A stretch of DNA of 59,177 bases from an uncultured Clostridia bacterium (GTDB taxonomy: Bacteria; Bacillota; Clostridia; UBA1381). The notes under the pieces were generated by a model that worked only from the letters and a program-made list of their open reading frames with translations, searched no databases and was not told the origin of the DNA. The stretch spans positions 1-59,177 of the forward strand of contig CAUGRT010000013.1 in NCBI GenBank assembly GCA_959602045.1, given 5' to 3'. Both the position numbers and the translations under genes were made by a program. This document shows, one piece after another, positions 43,037-50,254 of this stretch (within the stretch, counting starts at the first letter, position 1; each line of letters begins with the position of its first letter).

Positions 43037-43065
43037 ATTATATCATAATCAGATAAAAATGTCAA
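43037..43065 (-). promoter_or_regulatory. Consensus promoter of the DUF134-NifX gene
   Basis: On the minus strand TTGACA (43060-43065), 17 bases, TATAAT (43037-43042), an exact consensus. Beyond it, 43066-43361 holds no gene; a palindrome GAACAT-TGAT-ATGTTC at 43112-43127 is the only structure I see before the prophage recombinases. Confidence 0.88.
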
Positions 43066-43361
43066 GATGAAATATAACAAATATTCAATATCAAGCGTTG
43101 AAAGTGTCACGGAACATTGATATGTTCGGCACATATAAAAAGACAACCCGTGTATGCGTCCGCTTAACTGGAAAGCTCCTGCCGATTATACAAAAGCTTT
43201 TCTAGAGGACGGCGAAATTTTTCGAAAATTTTTGTAACACATCATTGACAAACCTACATTCCGACTGCTTTCTCCCATTTGCACAAAAATTATTCAGGCA
43301 TTTTTCGGCAGCAATGTATAGGCAATAAATGACCGTTTTGGTTTCTCTGTGGGGTTCTTGT

Positions 43362-44729
43362 TTATACAATAGACCACTTGATTTCGGTTCCGCCCTTGAA
43401 CTTAAAAACGATATGTTCTTTGGAGTATATCGTCATTGTTTCTATCACCGCATTCCAAAGTCCGGTATCAAATTCTGTAATCAAGTGCTCCTGCTTTTCT
43501 AATTTTGAAGTGTCCAGTATTTCAGAAATTGCCGTGATGCAATTATTGATAATTTCTCTCCGGTTTTTTATGCAGCTGTTAAATGCTCCGATAAATGCGC
43601 CTTTAATTTCATCAGCCGTGAGATGCGGGGTTTTGCAGCCAAGACCGTCACCGGAGTGTCTGCCGTGTCTATGATTGCATTGATAAATTTCTCGCCGATA
43701 CTTGTTATTGGAATCCCATATTTTTGCTCCGTATGTACCGCCGCATTCACCGCAAATCAATCTGCTTGAGAACGGACTTTTTGAACAGTAAGATGTATTT
43801 AGACTCTTTCGGCGATGCAGCTCATATTGAACCAGGTCGAATACCTCGGCTGTCACAATGCCTTCGTGGCTGCCTTCAACATAATACTGCGGAATTTCGC
43901 CTTCATTTATTTTTTGCTTTTTTGAAAGAAAATCGACAGTATATTTCTTCTGCAAAAGCGCATCACCTTTGTATTTTTCATTGGTGAGAATACTTTCCAC
44001 TGTGGAATTTTGCCATATAACCTTTCCGCCCGGTGTTGGTATCCCTTCTTCGGTTAATGTGCGTGCTATGTGCGTGGGTGTAAGACCTTCCAAAAATAAT
44101 CGGTAAATCTTCCGAACAATTTTTGCCTCCGATTCAACTATCTGAGGTTTTCCGTCCTTTCCGCGCCTGTAACCGAGAAAGTTTTTATAAGGCAATGACA
44201 CCTTGCCGTCAGCAAACCGTTTTCTTTGCCCCCATGTGACATTTTCAGAAATACTTCGGCTTTCCTCCTGTGCAATGGACGACATAATGGTAATCAAGAG
44301 CTCACCTTTACTGTCAAGGGTATAAATATTTTCTTTTTCAAAAAATACTTCTATGCCTTTTTCCTTCAGCTGCCTGACGGTTGTTAGGGTATCTATGGTG
44401 TTTCTTGCAAAACGGCTTATGGATTTTGTCACAATAAGGTCTATTTTACCGGCAAGCGCATCTTCAATCATTTCATTAAACCCGACACGGTGTTTCGTGC
44501 TTGTGCCGGAAATTCCTTCATCTGCATAAACCTTGACAAATAACCATTCGCTATGTTCCGCTATGTACCTTGTATAATAGTCCACCTGCGCCTCAAAGCT
44601 TGTGAATTGCTCATCACTGTCTGTTGAAACACGAGCATATGCCGCAACCCGTCTTTTCCGTCCTTCCACTGTAGCTTGCGATGAAAACATAGGTTTTATC
44701 GCAGGTATTGTTGTTATTTTCTTAGTCAT
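43362..44729 (-). CDS. Large serine recombinase, second of a tandem pair
   Basis: About 455 residues. Resolvase domain with the active-site serine in RRVAAYARVSTDSDEQF, then DLIVTKSISRFARNT; recombinase domain (YKNFLGYRRGKDGKPQIV); zinc ribbon with RLICGECGGTYGAK and YQCNHRHG. Large serine recombinases integrate phages and conjugative elements. The start is uncertain: ATG at 44741 directly abuts GGAAAGGA, while 44729 has a 12-base spacing and is used here. The leader comes from the repeat element at 44771. Confidence 0.9.
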   Translation of the reverse strand: MTKKITTIPAIKPMFSSQATVEGRKRRVAAYARVSTDSDEQFTSFEAQVDYYTRYIAEHSEWLFVKVYADEGISGTSTKHRVGFNEMIEDALAGKIDLIVTKSISRFARNTIDTLTTVRQLKEKGIEVFFEKENIYTLDSKGELLITIMSSIAQEESRSISENVTWGQRKRFADGKVSLPYKNFLGYRRGKDGKPQIVESEAKIVRKIYRLFLEGLTPTHIARTLTEEGIPTPGGKVIWQNSTVESILTNEKYKGDALLQKKYTVDFLSKKQKINEGEIPQYYVEGSHEGIVTAEVFDLVQYELHRRKSLNTSYCSKSPFSSRLICGECGGTYGAKIWDSNNKYRREIYQCNHRHGRHSGDGLGCKTPHLTADEIKGAFIGAFNSCIKNRREIINNCITAISEILDTSKLEKQEHLITEFDTGLWNAVIETMTIYSKEHIVFKFKGGTEIKWSIV

Positions 44730-44770
44730 TTTTATACTCATTCCTTTCCGTGCCGTAAGGCACAAAACTG

Positions 44771-44876
44771 AAGTCTGAAAGAAAATCACCCGGAGTGCTG
44801 CTTTGCAGCGAGTGGTGCTGTACGCCGGTACCGCCCCGAGCAAAAAGTAGTGCTATGGGCGATTTTATTCAGACTT
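44771..44876 (-). mobile_element. MITE-like repeat element, copy 2 (shorter)
   Basis: Read leftward it starts AAGTCTGAATAAAATCGCCC and ends GATTTTCTTTCAGACTT, matching the copy at 28861-29046 in ends, in CATAGCAC.ACTTTTTGCT and in CAGCACCACTCGCTGCAAAG. It lacks the central hairpin of about 80 bases. Homology continues into GTTTTGTGCCTTAC.GCACGGAAAGGAAT, the ribosome-binding site of the downstream recombinase. The upstream recombinase stop codon (GAATAA) lies in its end. Confidence 0.8.
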
Positions 44877-46112
44877 GCTCCTTTCCCGTGCCATTTCACG
44901 CATATGCGGGGTCCAACTTTCTTTACGGGATGGATTTTCCCAATGTTTTGTTATCACTGTTCCGTCATTTAAAACTATGTTTATGGTATTGCGGCAAGGA
45001 GTGTGAATTTCACAAAACTCCGTATCACCGACAACACGCTTTAGAATATCCTCCGGAATTTGCTGTGACGGGCAGTACGCTTTTCCCAGTCTGTTAAAGG
45101 TACTGCAAATCCACACCACTTTTCCGCTTGAAAGAACCTTTCTGCGATAATTTTTACCGCATTGTTCACACTTGATTTTACTTGTAAATTCATATGTCTG
45201 CTTTTGTGCAGGGGTACGTATATATTTTTCTGCTCTGCGTTTCATTTCATCCTGCACCTTTTGAAATGTATCCCTGTCGATAATTGATGGATGATTATTT
45301 TCAACATAATATTGCGGCAACTCTCCTTTATTAACAGCTGTTCTTTTGGAAATATGGTCAACAACAAAAGTTTTTTGTAAAAGCAGCGCTCCGACATATT
45401 TCTCATTTTGAAGAATCCCTTTCAGTACATTTTCCCGCCATTCACCGTTGTTTTTGGTAGGCGCTTTTCGTTTAATCAGTTCCTTTACAATCAAATTAAG
45501 TCCCATGCCGGAAAGGTAGGAATTAAAAATATAACGCACAATTTCCGCCTCCTCCGGAATGATTTCAAAATTATCACCGGTTTGTTTGTAACCATACATT
45601 CTCGTTGGAGTGGGAATACCCTCGGTAAAATTCTTGCGGATTTTCCACTTTTGATTTTCGCTTGCCGACAAGCTTTCTTCTTGCGCAAACGATGAAAGAA
45701 TGGTGAGCATAAACTCACCATCACCGCTCATGGAATGTATATTTTCTCTTTCGAACCATACATCAACGCCATATTCTTTTAAGGTTCGTATTGTTTGAAC
45801 CGTTGTAACCGTGTTTCTTGCGAATCTGCTTATGGATTTTGTCAGTATCAAGTCTATTTTTCCTTGTTTGCAGTCTTTAAGCATTTTTTGAAATTCACGG
45901 CGATTGTCTTTCGTTCCGGTTGTCGCCTCATCTGCGTAAACCCCGGCATATTCCCATTCGTTATTTTGCTGTATCAAACCGCTATAAAAAGCAACCTGTG
46001 CGGAAAGCGAATGCAGACTTGCATCTTTGCCGCCCGATACTCTTGCGTATGCCGCAACACGCTTTTTACCGGGCAGAATATCCTGCTTGGCAGGCAAAAA
46101 ATTCACATTCAT
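44865..46112 (-). CDS. Large serine recombinase, first of a tandem pair
   Basis: 415 residues: active-site serine in KKRVAAYARVSGGKDASLHS, DLILTKSISRFARNTV, recombinase domain with NEKYVGALLLQKTFVVDHISK, zinc ribbon (KIKCEQCGKNYRRKVL, WICSTF). GGGGTG before the ATG lies in the end of the upstream small gene. The two recombinases are about 35-40% similar by eye and differ enough to be two functional subunits or successive integrations. The last residues SKSE and the stop lie in the repeat element. Confidence 0.9.
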   Translation of the reverse strand: MNVNFLPAKQDILPGKKRVAAYARVSGGKDASLHSLSAQVAFYSGLIQQNNEWEYAGVYADEATTGTKDNRREFQKMLKDCKQGKIDLILTKSISRFARNTVTTVQTIRTLKEYGVDVWFERENIHSMSGDGEFMLTILSSFAQEESLSASENQKWKIRKNFTEGIPTPTRMYGYKQTGDNFEIIPEEAEIVRYIFNSYLSGMGLNLIVKELIKRKAPTKNNGEWRENVLKGILQNEKYVGALLLQKTFVVDHISKRTAVNKGELPQYYVENNHPSIIDRDTFQKVQDEMKRRAEKYIRTPAQKQTYEFTSKIKCEQCGKNYRRKVLSSGKVVWICSTFNRLGKAYCPSQQIPEDILKRVVGDTEFCEIHTPCRNTINIVLNDGTVITKHWENPSRKESWTPHMREMARERSKSE

Positions 46113-46115
46113 TAG

Positions 46116-46325
46116 TTAGTCACCCCATTCTTTACTGTCATACAAAAAACCTGTAACGGATTTACATATTTTTATCAATTTCTTTCTTACACGGACAGCC
46201 TCTTTTTCCGTCAGCAAACCATTTGCAAGCAGTACATTGACAATCCGCAGGCAAATTCGAAAATTCCGTTCCGCACGGTGTTTTTTCTGCGATAAGTTTC
46301 TCCCTTTCTTTTTCGTTGGACTCAC
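46116..46325 (-). CDS. Small helical protein of the recombinase module (copy 2)
   Basis: About 69 residues from a GTG at 46325 (start uncertain). The part RNFRICLRIVNVLLANGLLTEKEAV matches the small protein at 46753-46911 (KNYHISVSIIRILKQNGFITADEF) in pattern, a helical family commonly encoded just upstream of serine recombinases. It overlaps the end of the zinc-ribbon gene 46162-46689 in another frame, which is unusually long for an overlap. Confidence 0.5.
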   Translation of the reverse strand: MSPTKKKGRNLSQKKHRAERNFRICLRIVNVLLANGLLTEKEAVRVRKKLIKICKSVTGFLYDSKEWGD

Positions 46326-46689
46326 ACCGTGCTTGTGCGTAACAATGCGTTGAGCAGTATCTCCTCGTTTTTGAAGCATATGATTTGAACTCCTTTCCGC
46401 AATATTCGCATATAAAGGAAAAACCGCTTCTGTTGCCGGCATTCGGATGTTTACTCCACCACTGCAATCGGCAGCGGTCGGAACAAAATCTCCTCGGCTT
46501 TGTCTTTGGCTTTTGAATTAAAGTCTTTCCGCATTCCTCACAGACAAGTTTTGGCGGTTCTTTTTTCGATGTACGCCTCATATATGATTTGACGGTATCC
46601 TCATTTAGATTTAAGAGTTTGGCTATTTTCTTATACCCAAATCCGGCTTGCCGCAGCTCCCAAATGCGGTATTTTTCTTGCTGTGTCAT
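46162..46689 (-). CDS. Helix-turn-helix/zinc-ribbon protein of the recombinase module (copy 2)
   Basis: 175 residues: helix-turn-helix at the N-terminus (ELRQAGFGYKKIAKLLNLNEDTVKSYMRR), then two zinc-binding groups (CEECGKTLIQKP, FCSDRCRLQWW; CEYCGKEFKSYAS, YCSTHCY). It is a paralogue of the protein at 46892-47323 but has about 45 extra C-terminal residues that read across a second conserved gene in another frame, so the true end may have been lost to a small indel. AAGGAGG precedes the ATG. Confidence 0.75.
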   Translation of the reverse strand: MTQQEKYRIWELRQAGFGYKKIAKLLNLNEDTVKSYMRRTSKKEPPKLVCEECGKTLIQKPKTKPRRFCSDRCRLQWWSKHPNAGNRSGFSFICEYCGKEFKSYASKTRRYCSTHCYAQARCESNEKEREKLIAEKTPCGTEFSNLPADCQCTACKWFADGKRGCPCKKEIDKNM

Positions 46690-46752
46690 GATTACACCTC
46701 CTTGTCAGTATCACATATTAACTCTGAAGGGAAGATAAATCAAGTAATATTT

Positions 46753-46911
46753 CTATAGTAAACTGTACAAATATGAGCCCGTTTTACCGGCTATTATTTT
46801 CTGTATTTTTTTAAATTCATCAGCTGTTATAAATCCGTTTTGTTTCAAAATACGAATTATAGAAACAGATATATGATAGTTTTTCTCCGACTCAAATTGT
46901 TCTCTTGTCAT
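46753..46911 (-). CDS. Small helical protein of the recombinase module (copy 1)
   Basis: 52 residues from the ATG at 46911 (MTREQFESEKNYHISVSIIR), which matches the usual start of this recombinase-associated family. A longer frame to 46986 has AAGGAG upstream, but that GGAAAGGAG also encodes the zinc-ribbon GKEF of the overlapping gene, so I discount it. Overlaps the upstream gene by 20 bases; translational coupling is likely. Confidence 0.6.
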   Translation of the reverse strand: MTREQFESEKNYHISVSIIRILKQNGFITADEFKKIQKIIAGKTGSYLYSLL

Positions 46912-47323
46912 CGGCTGAAATTTTGACACCAAATCTTGCGCTGATATAGCAGAGGTGTGAACAGTATTTTCTCGTTTTGTTTCCATAGCTTGTAAACTCC
47001 TTTCCGCAGCCGCAGCATTTTATTGTACAGGGCGCTTTTTTATTTTTTAACTCACGATTTTTATTCCACCAGGCAAACCGACAATTATCACTGCAAAACT
47101 TTTTAGGTTTTTGCTTTGGTATCTGATGGATTTCAGCGCCGCAATAAAGACATTTGTTTTTCTGCTTTGAGCGCATTAACGATATATCTTTATCCGTAAG
47201 TCCGCTGCGGTTGCAGTATGTTTTAACCGTGCTTTCTTTAAGGTCCATTTCGGCCGCAATATCTTTATAGCTTTTTCCGGAAGAACGAAGAAGCTTAATT
47301 TTTTGTTTTTGAATATCGGTCAT
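46892..47323 (-). CDS. Helix-turn-helix/zinc-ribbon protein of the recombinase module (copy 1)
   Basis: 143 residues: helix-turn-helix (LLRSSGKSYKDIAAEMDLKESTVKTYCNR) and two zinc groups (CLYCGAEIHQIP, FCSDNCRFAWW; CCGCGKEFTSYGN, YCSHLCY). Paralogue of 46162-46689. Such proteins sit next to phage and element serine recombinases and may regulate them. AAAGGAG precedes the ATG. Confidence 0.78.
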   Translation of the reverse strand: MTDIQKQKIKLLRSSGKSYKDIAAEMDLKESTVKTYCNRSGLTDKDISLMRSKQKNKCLYCGAEIHQIPKQKPKKFCSDNCRFAWWNKNRELKNKKAPCTIKCCGCGKEFTSYGNKTRKYCSHLCYISARFGVKISADDKRTI

Positions 47324-47568
47324 TTTCGGATTCTCCTTTTGTTATTGTCTGTGTCTATAGGCAAATGAATTTTGGAAAATCCGAAGTGGTTTTCAAAAAA
47401 GATTCAAAAAAACTTTTAGTGAAAAGTCTGAATTTCAGAATTGGTTAAATCTCAAAAGACCGATAAAACAAGGAGTTTTGAGTGTCGCCGTCTACATTTT
47501 CATAAAAACCGATTACATTTTGGTTTGTTCTATATTGTAGACATAACCTCTTTTAAACAAAAAAATAA

Positions 47569-47598
47569 GACCTGCAAGGAAATAAATCCTCACAGGTC
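47569..47598 (-). terminator. Terminator after the endolysin gene
   Basis: GACCTG (47569-47574) pairs with CAGGTC (47593-47598) with an inner AGGA/TCCT stem; read leftward it is followed by TTATTTTTTTG. It separates the late (tail/lysis) genes from the recombinase module. The remaining gap 47324-47568 shows only a 7-bp inverted repeat GTCTACA/TGTAGAC (47490-47496, 47536-47542). Confidence 0.85.
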
Positions 47599-47608
47599 AT
47601 AATAATCG

Positions 47609-48346
47609 TTATTCACCGTAAATTCCGGCACGGTCATTGATTACAAGAATACGGAGCATATTATCGTCAAGGTTAAGTTTTCCCTCGTCATCGCCTTTCA
47701 GATAACCCTTCCGCATAAGCTTGGTTACGGTAGGCTTTGCCCAGTTGGGCATATTATCATCTACCCATGCATAAATCATCTTGTTTTTCAGCTTGTCTAC
47801 ATCGGTTCGGATACTGCCGATTTCCTTTTTCAGTTCATCATACTGTGCCATCGTTAAATCCTCCTCATTTTCAGTTAATCTCTTTTTAAATGTACTCCAT
47901 AATGCCCAGCCGTTTTTGTTCATGCTTGCCGGGCAGTTTTTACGGCTTGCGTCATAGTGGCGAACCACGCGCGCAAGCGGAATATTAAGTTCTTTCATAA
48001 GATGTTTTGTAAGTTCAACCGCATTTTGAAATGCAGTATTGTAATTACTGTCCGAATTTATACAGATTTCTATGCCGATGGAGTTGGAATTTGTTATTCC
48101 GTATTTTCCCTTACCGTCACCGCAGTGCCAAGTGTAATATTTTGTGTAATCATTGACCTGCAGAACCTGCGTATCGTCCACAAAGAAATCAGCAGATGAA
48201 TTTCTGTTGCCGCCGTTAAAGTAGTTAAAGTGTGCGTTTGCGTTTGCACCTTTTCCTGTATTTCCCGTATCGTGAATTACGATATACACAGGCTTTTTCG
48301 TCCTTGCGGTTTTGTTATATGCAATCTGTTTTTTATTTATCTTCAT
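47609..48346 (-). CDS. Phage endolysin, N-acetylmuramoyl-L-alanine amidase (Amidase_2)
   Basis: 245 residues. Zinc-dependent amidase domain over about residues 1-150: YIVIHDTGN with the first His, WHCGDG, GIEICINS, VVRHYDASRKNCPA with late His/Cys ligands. A coiled segment (YDELKKEIGSIRTDVDKLKNK) leads to a small C-terminal domain (WAKPTVTKLMRKGYLKGDDEGKLNLDDNMLR), probably wall binding. AAGGAGG before 48346 sets the start, which overlaps the holin gene by 14 bases. Confidence 0.9.
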   Translation of the reverse strand: MKINKKQIAYNKTARTKKPVYIVIHDTGNTGKGANANAHFNYFNGGNRNSSADFFVDDTQVLQVNDYTKYYTWHCGDGKGKYGITNSNSIGIEICINSDSNYNTAFQNAVELTKHLMKELNIPLARVVRHYDASRKNCPASMNKNGWALWSTFKKRLTENEEDLTMAQYDELKKEIGSIRTDVDKLKNKMIYAWVDDNMPNWAKPTVTKLMRKGYLKGDDEGKLNLDDNMLRILVINDRAGIYGE

Positions 48347-48761
48347 CGTTTGAGTCCTCCTTAACATCTCGGTCATGCAGCTGATGCAGTACGCTCTTTA
48401 TTTTATCCGGCACGGGAAGTCCCAAGTATGTAGAGTTTTCCAAAAGCGAGAGTCCTTCGTTGGATATATAGAAAAACAATGTTGCCGTTCTCAATACCGA
48501 GCCGGTTTTGATGATATAGACATCAAGGATATTTGCAAGTCTGACATATGCAAAGATAAGTACCTTTTTGCAAATCCCCTTGAACCCGACCTCGCTGGAC
48601 AGCTTTTTATCCACAATCGCACACATCAGTCCCGTTATGTAATCGGCGGTCACAAATCCGACTAATGCGTAAATCAAACCGTCCACACCTCCCAAAAACC
48701 AACCGAGCCATCCGCCGATTGCCGTAAAAATAAATTGAATTAAGTTCCATGTCGTTTTCAT
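48333..48761 (-). CDS. Phage holin (Cph1/TcdE family)
   Basis: 142 residues with two to three transmembrane segments (FIFTAIGGWLGWFLGGVDGLIYALVGFV...), the family block FVTADYITGLMCAIVDKKLSSEVGFKGICKK and a charged C-terminus. It would open the membrane for the endolysin encoded next. Start at 48761, nine bases after AAGGAGGA. Confidence 0.9.
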   Translation of the reverse strand: MKTTWNLIQFIFTAIGGWLGWFLGGVDGLIYALVGFVTADYITGLMCAIVDKKLSSEVGFKGICKKVLIFAYVRLANILDVYIIKTGSVLRTATLFFYISNEGLSLLENSTYLGLPVPDKIKSVLHQLHDRDVKEDSNDEDK

Positions 48762-48766
48762 GAATA

Positions 48767-49621
48767 TCATTCCTCCTTAAAAATCTGCAGAGTGCTTTCG
48801 CTTGCGTCTGCGTTGTAATAGTGTGTTACCGATATATAAAAAACAGAGCCTGCGGTAGGCGCAAAACTTCGTTCATAAAAATATGAATCGGTCATTGGTT
48901 TGAAATCACTGTCATAAAGCCGTAGTTCGTGGTCGCCGCTTTTACGGTTTACTTTGATTGTATAATTGCCGTCGGTGATTGGTGTAAATTTATATACCTT
49001 CATTGTTTCCGAATCCGTCTTTATTTCAGCTGAAAGCAATGTCGGAACGGAAACCAGTGAACCCTCAACATTTGCATACACAGCCGTTGCCTTTTTTAGT
49101 GTACCGTCTATATTTACAAAGGCCTCAGACGGTCGTTTTTCGATACCGTAATTATTCGGAAAGATACCATAGAAATATTTATCGATTTCAAATTCCGAAA
49201 GTGTGATATTTTCCGTCAAGGTCAGCTTTGTGATTTCGTACCAAGTGTTCCATGTTCTGCTCGAACCCGGGTTTGAGGACGGAACGCACGCAATCTGCGT
49301 TATGGTATAGTTTGAAATATCGGTGTCAATCGTATATTTGCCATCGTCCGGCAGAGTGAACGAGCATACCTCATACCAACCGTAGTTTTGGCGGTAAATA
49401 TAGAAATCCCACGACCGACCGAGAACAGTACCGGAGCCTGTGTTCTCAATCTCAATATCCATTGTTATGTGCGAACAGCCGGGCACAGCCGTGTTAAACA
49501 ACAGCGGATATGTATAACATCGGTTAATAGTTACTCTCGATTCCGACCACTGATACTGAAATCTGCCTTTTTCGCCGTAGCTCTCGTACGGATAATCATA
49601 CTTAAAATTAATGTTTGCCAT
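48767..49621 (-). CDS. Phage tail appendage protein
   Basis: 284 residues from the ATG at 49621 (GAGGTG four bases upstream), starting MANINFKYDYPYESYG. Mainly beta-rich with many aromatic residues (WSESRVTINRCYTYPLLF, WDFYIYRQNYGWYEVCSF) and a C-terminal beta-sandwich-like segment (DGNYTIKVNRKSGDHELRLY). No named family recognised. Its place between tail fibre and holin genes points to a receptor-binding or fibre-tip role. Confidence 0.65.
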   Translation of the reverse strand: MANINFKYDYPYESYGEKGRFQYQWSESRVTINRCYTYPLLFNTAVPGCSHITMDIEIENTGSGTVLGRSWDFYIYRQNYGWYEVCSFTLPDDGKYTIDTDISNYTITQIACVPSSNPGSSRTWNTWYEITKLTLTENITLSEFEIDKYFYGIFPNNYGIEKRPSEAFVNIDGTLKKATAVYANVEGSLVSVPTLLSAEIKTDSETMKVYKFTPITDGNYTIKVNRKSGDHELRLYDSDFKPMTDSYFYERSFAPTAGSVFYISVTHYYNADASESTLQIFKEE

Positions 49622-49629
49622 ATCACACC

Positions 49630-50250
49630 TCAGAAAGTTTTGATAACAATATCCCCGTAGCTTGTGGACGGTGGTGTTGAACCGCTCGTCCACAGTACAA
49701 TGTTTCGCACCTGTTTTGTGGTGTAAGCTGTGTTGGACTGTGCCGTCAGTTTTGCGGACATTGTGGTATCGGAACTTTTCTTTACGAAATTGGTGTCAAC
49801 ATATGTTTTGTTGGCAATATCATAACTGCCGGACGGACTTTGAACCTTTGCTCTGCCATTGCTATCTCTCATCATAATACGGCTTGCGGTATATTCAGCT
49901 GTAGAATTATCAAGCTTTTGTTTATCGGTATAACTCATAAATCCATTTGAATTTATCGTAGCATTTTGATGTGTTCCGTTTGAGATGTGGTTTGCACATT
50001 CAGAGAGCGTGACAGGCGGATTTGCCTGCCACGAATTTTGCCCTGTGATTGCTTTTATCCTGTTTGCAAGCCAGCCGAGAACAGCCGACAGCTTGCCCTT
50101 TGAGGCGGAACTGTCGGGCGCTGTCTGCGCATAGACGCTTGGTGTGAGCAGTTCATCAATGGCATCGAAATTCTCGTTTATAACCGCAATGTCGGCATTA
50201 TCCGAATACAGCGGTTTTTTTAATTTATGGTTTGTTGTTTCCTTCGGCAT
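49630..50250 (-). CDS. Phage tail fibre protein
   Basis: 206 residues starting MPKETTNHKLKKPLYSDNADIAVINENFDAID, the typical N-terminus of Clostridial tail fibres, followed by a repetitive shaft (SYTDKQKLDNSTAEYTASRI, YDIANKTYVDTNFVKK). GGGGTGAT precedes the ATG. It adjoins the larger fibre gene. Confidence 0.8.
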   Translation of the reverse strand: MPKETTNHKLKKPLYSDNADIAVINENFDAIDELLTPSVYAQTAPDSSASKGKLSAVLGWLANRIKAITGQNSWQANPPVTLSECANHISNGTHQNATINSNGFMSYTDKQKLDNSTAEYTASRIMMRDSNGRAKVQSPSGSYDIANKTYVDTNFVKKSSDTTMSAKLTAQSNTAYTTKQVRNIVLWTSGSTPPSTSYGDIVIKTF

Positions 50251-50254
50251 ATTA

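Noticed and set aside
43100..43140. Prophage attachment site at the GAACAT/ATGTTC palindrome
   Set aside because: The right end of the prophage is outside the window, so no matching repeat can be shown; the palindrome alone does not prove an attachment site.
46912..46986. Longer start for the small recombinase-module protein at 46986 with AAGGAG upstream
   Set aside because: The AAGGAG also encodes the conserved GKEF of the overlapping zinc-ribbon protein, and the family normally begins at the MTREQFE-like methionine (46911).
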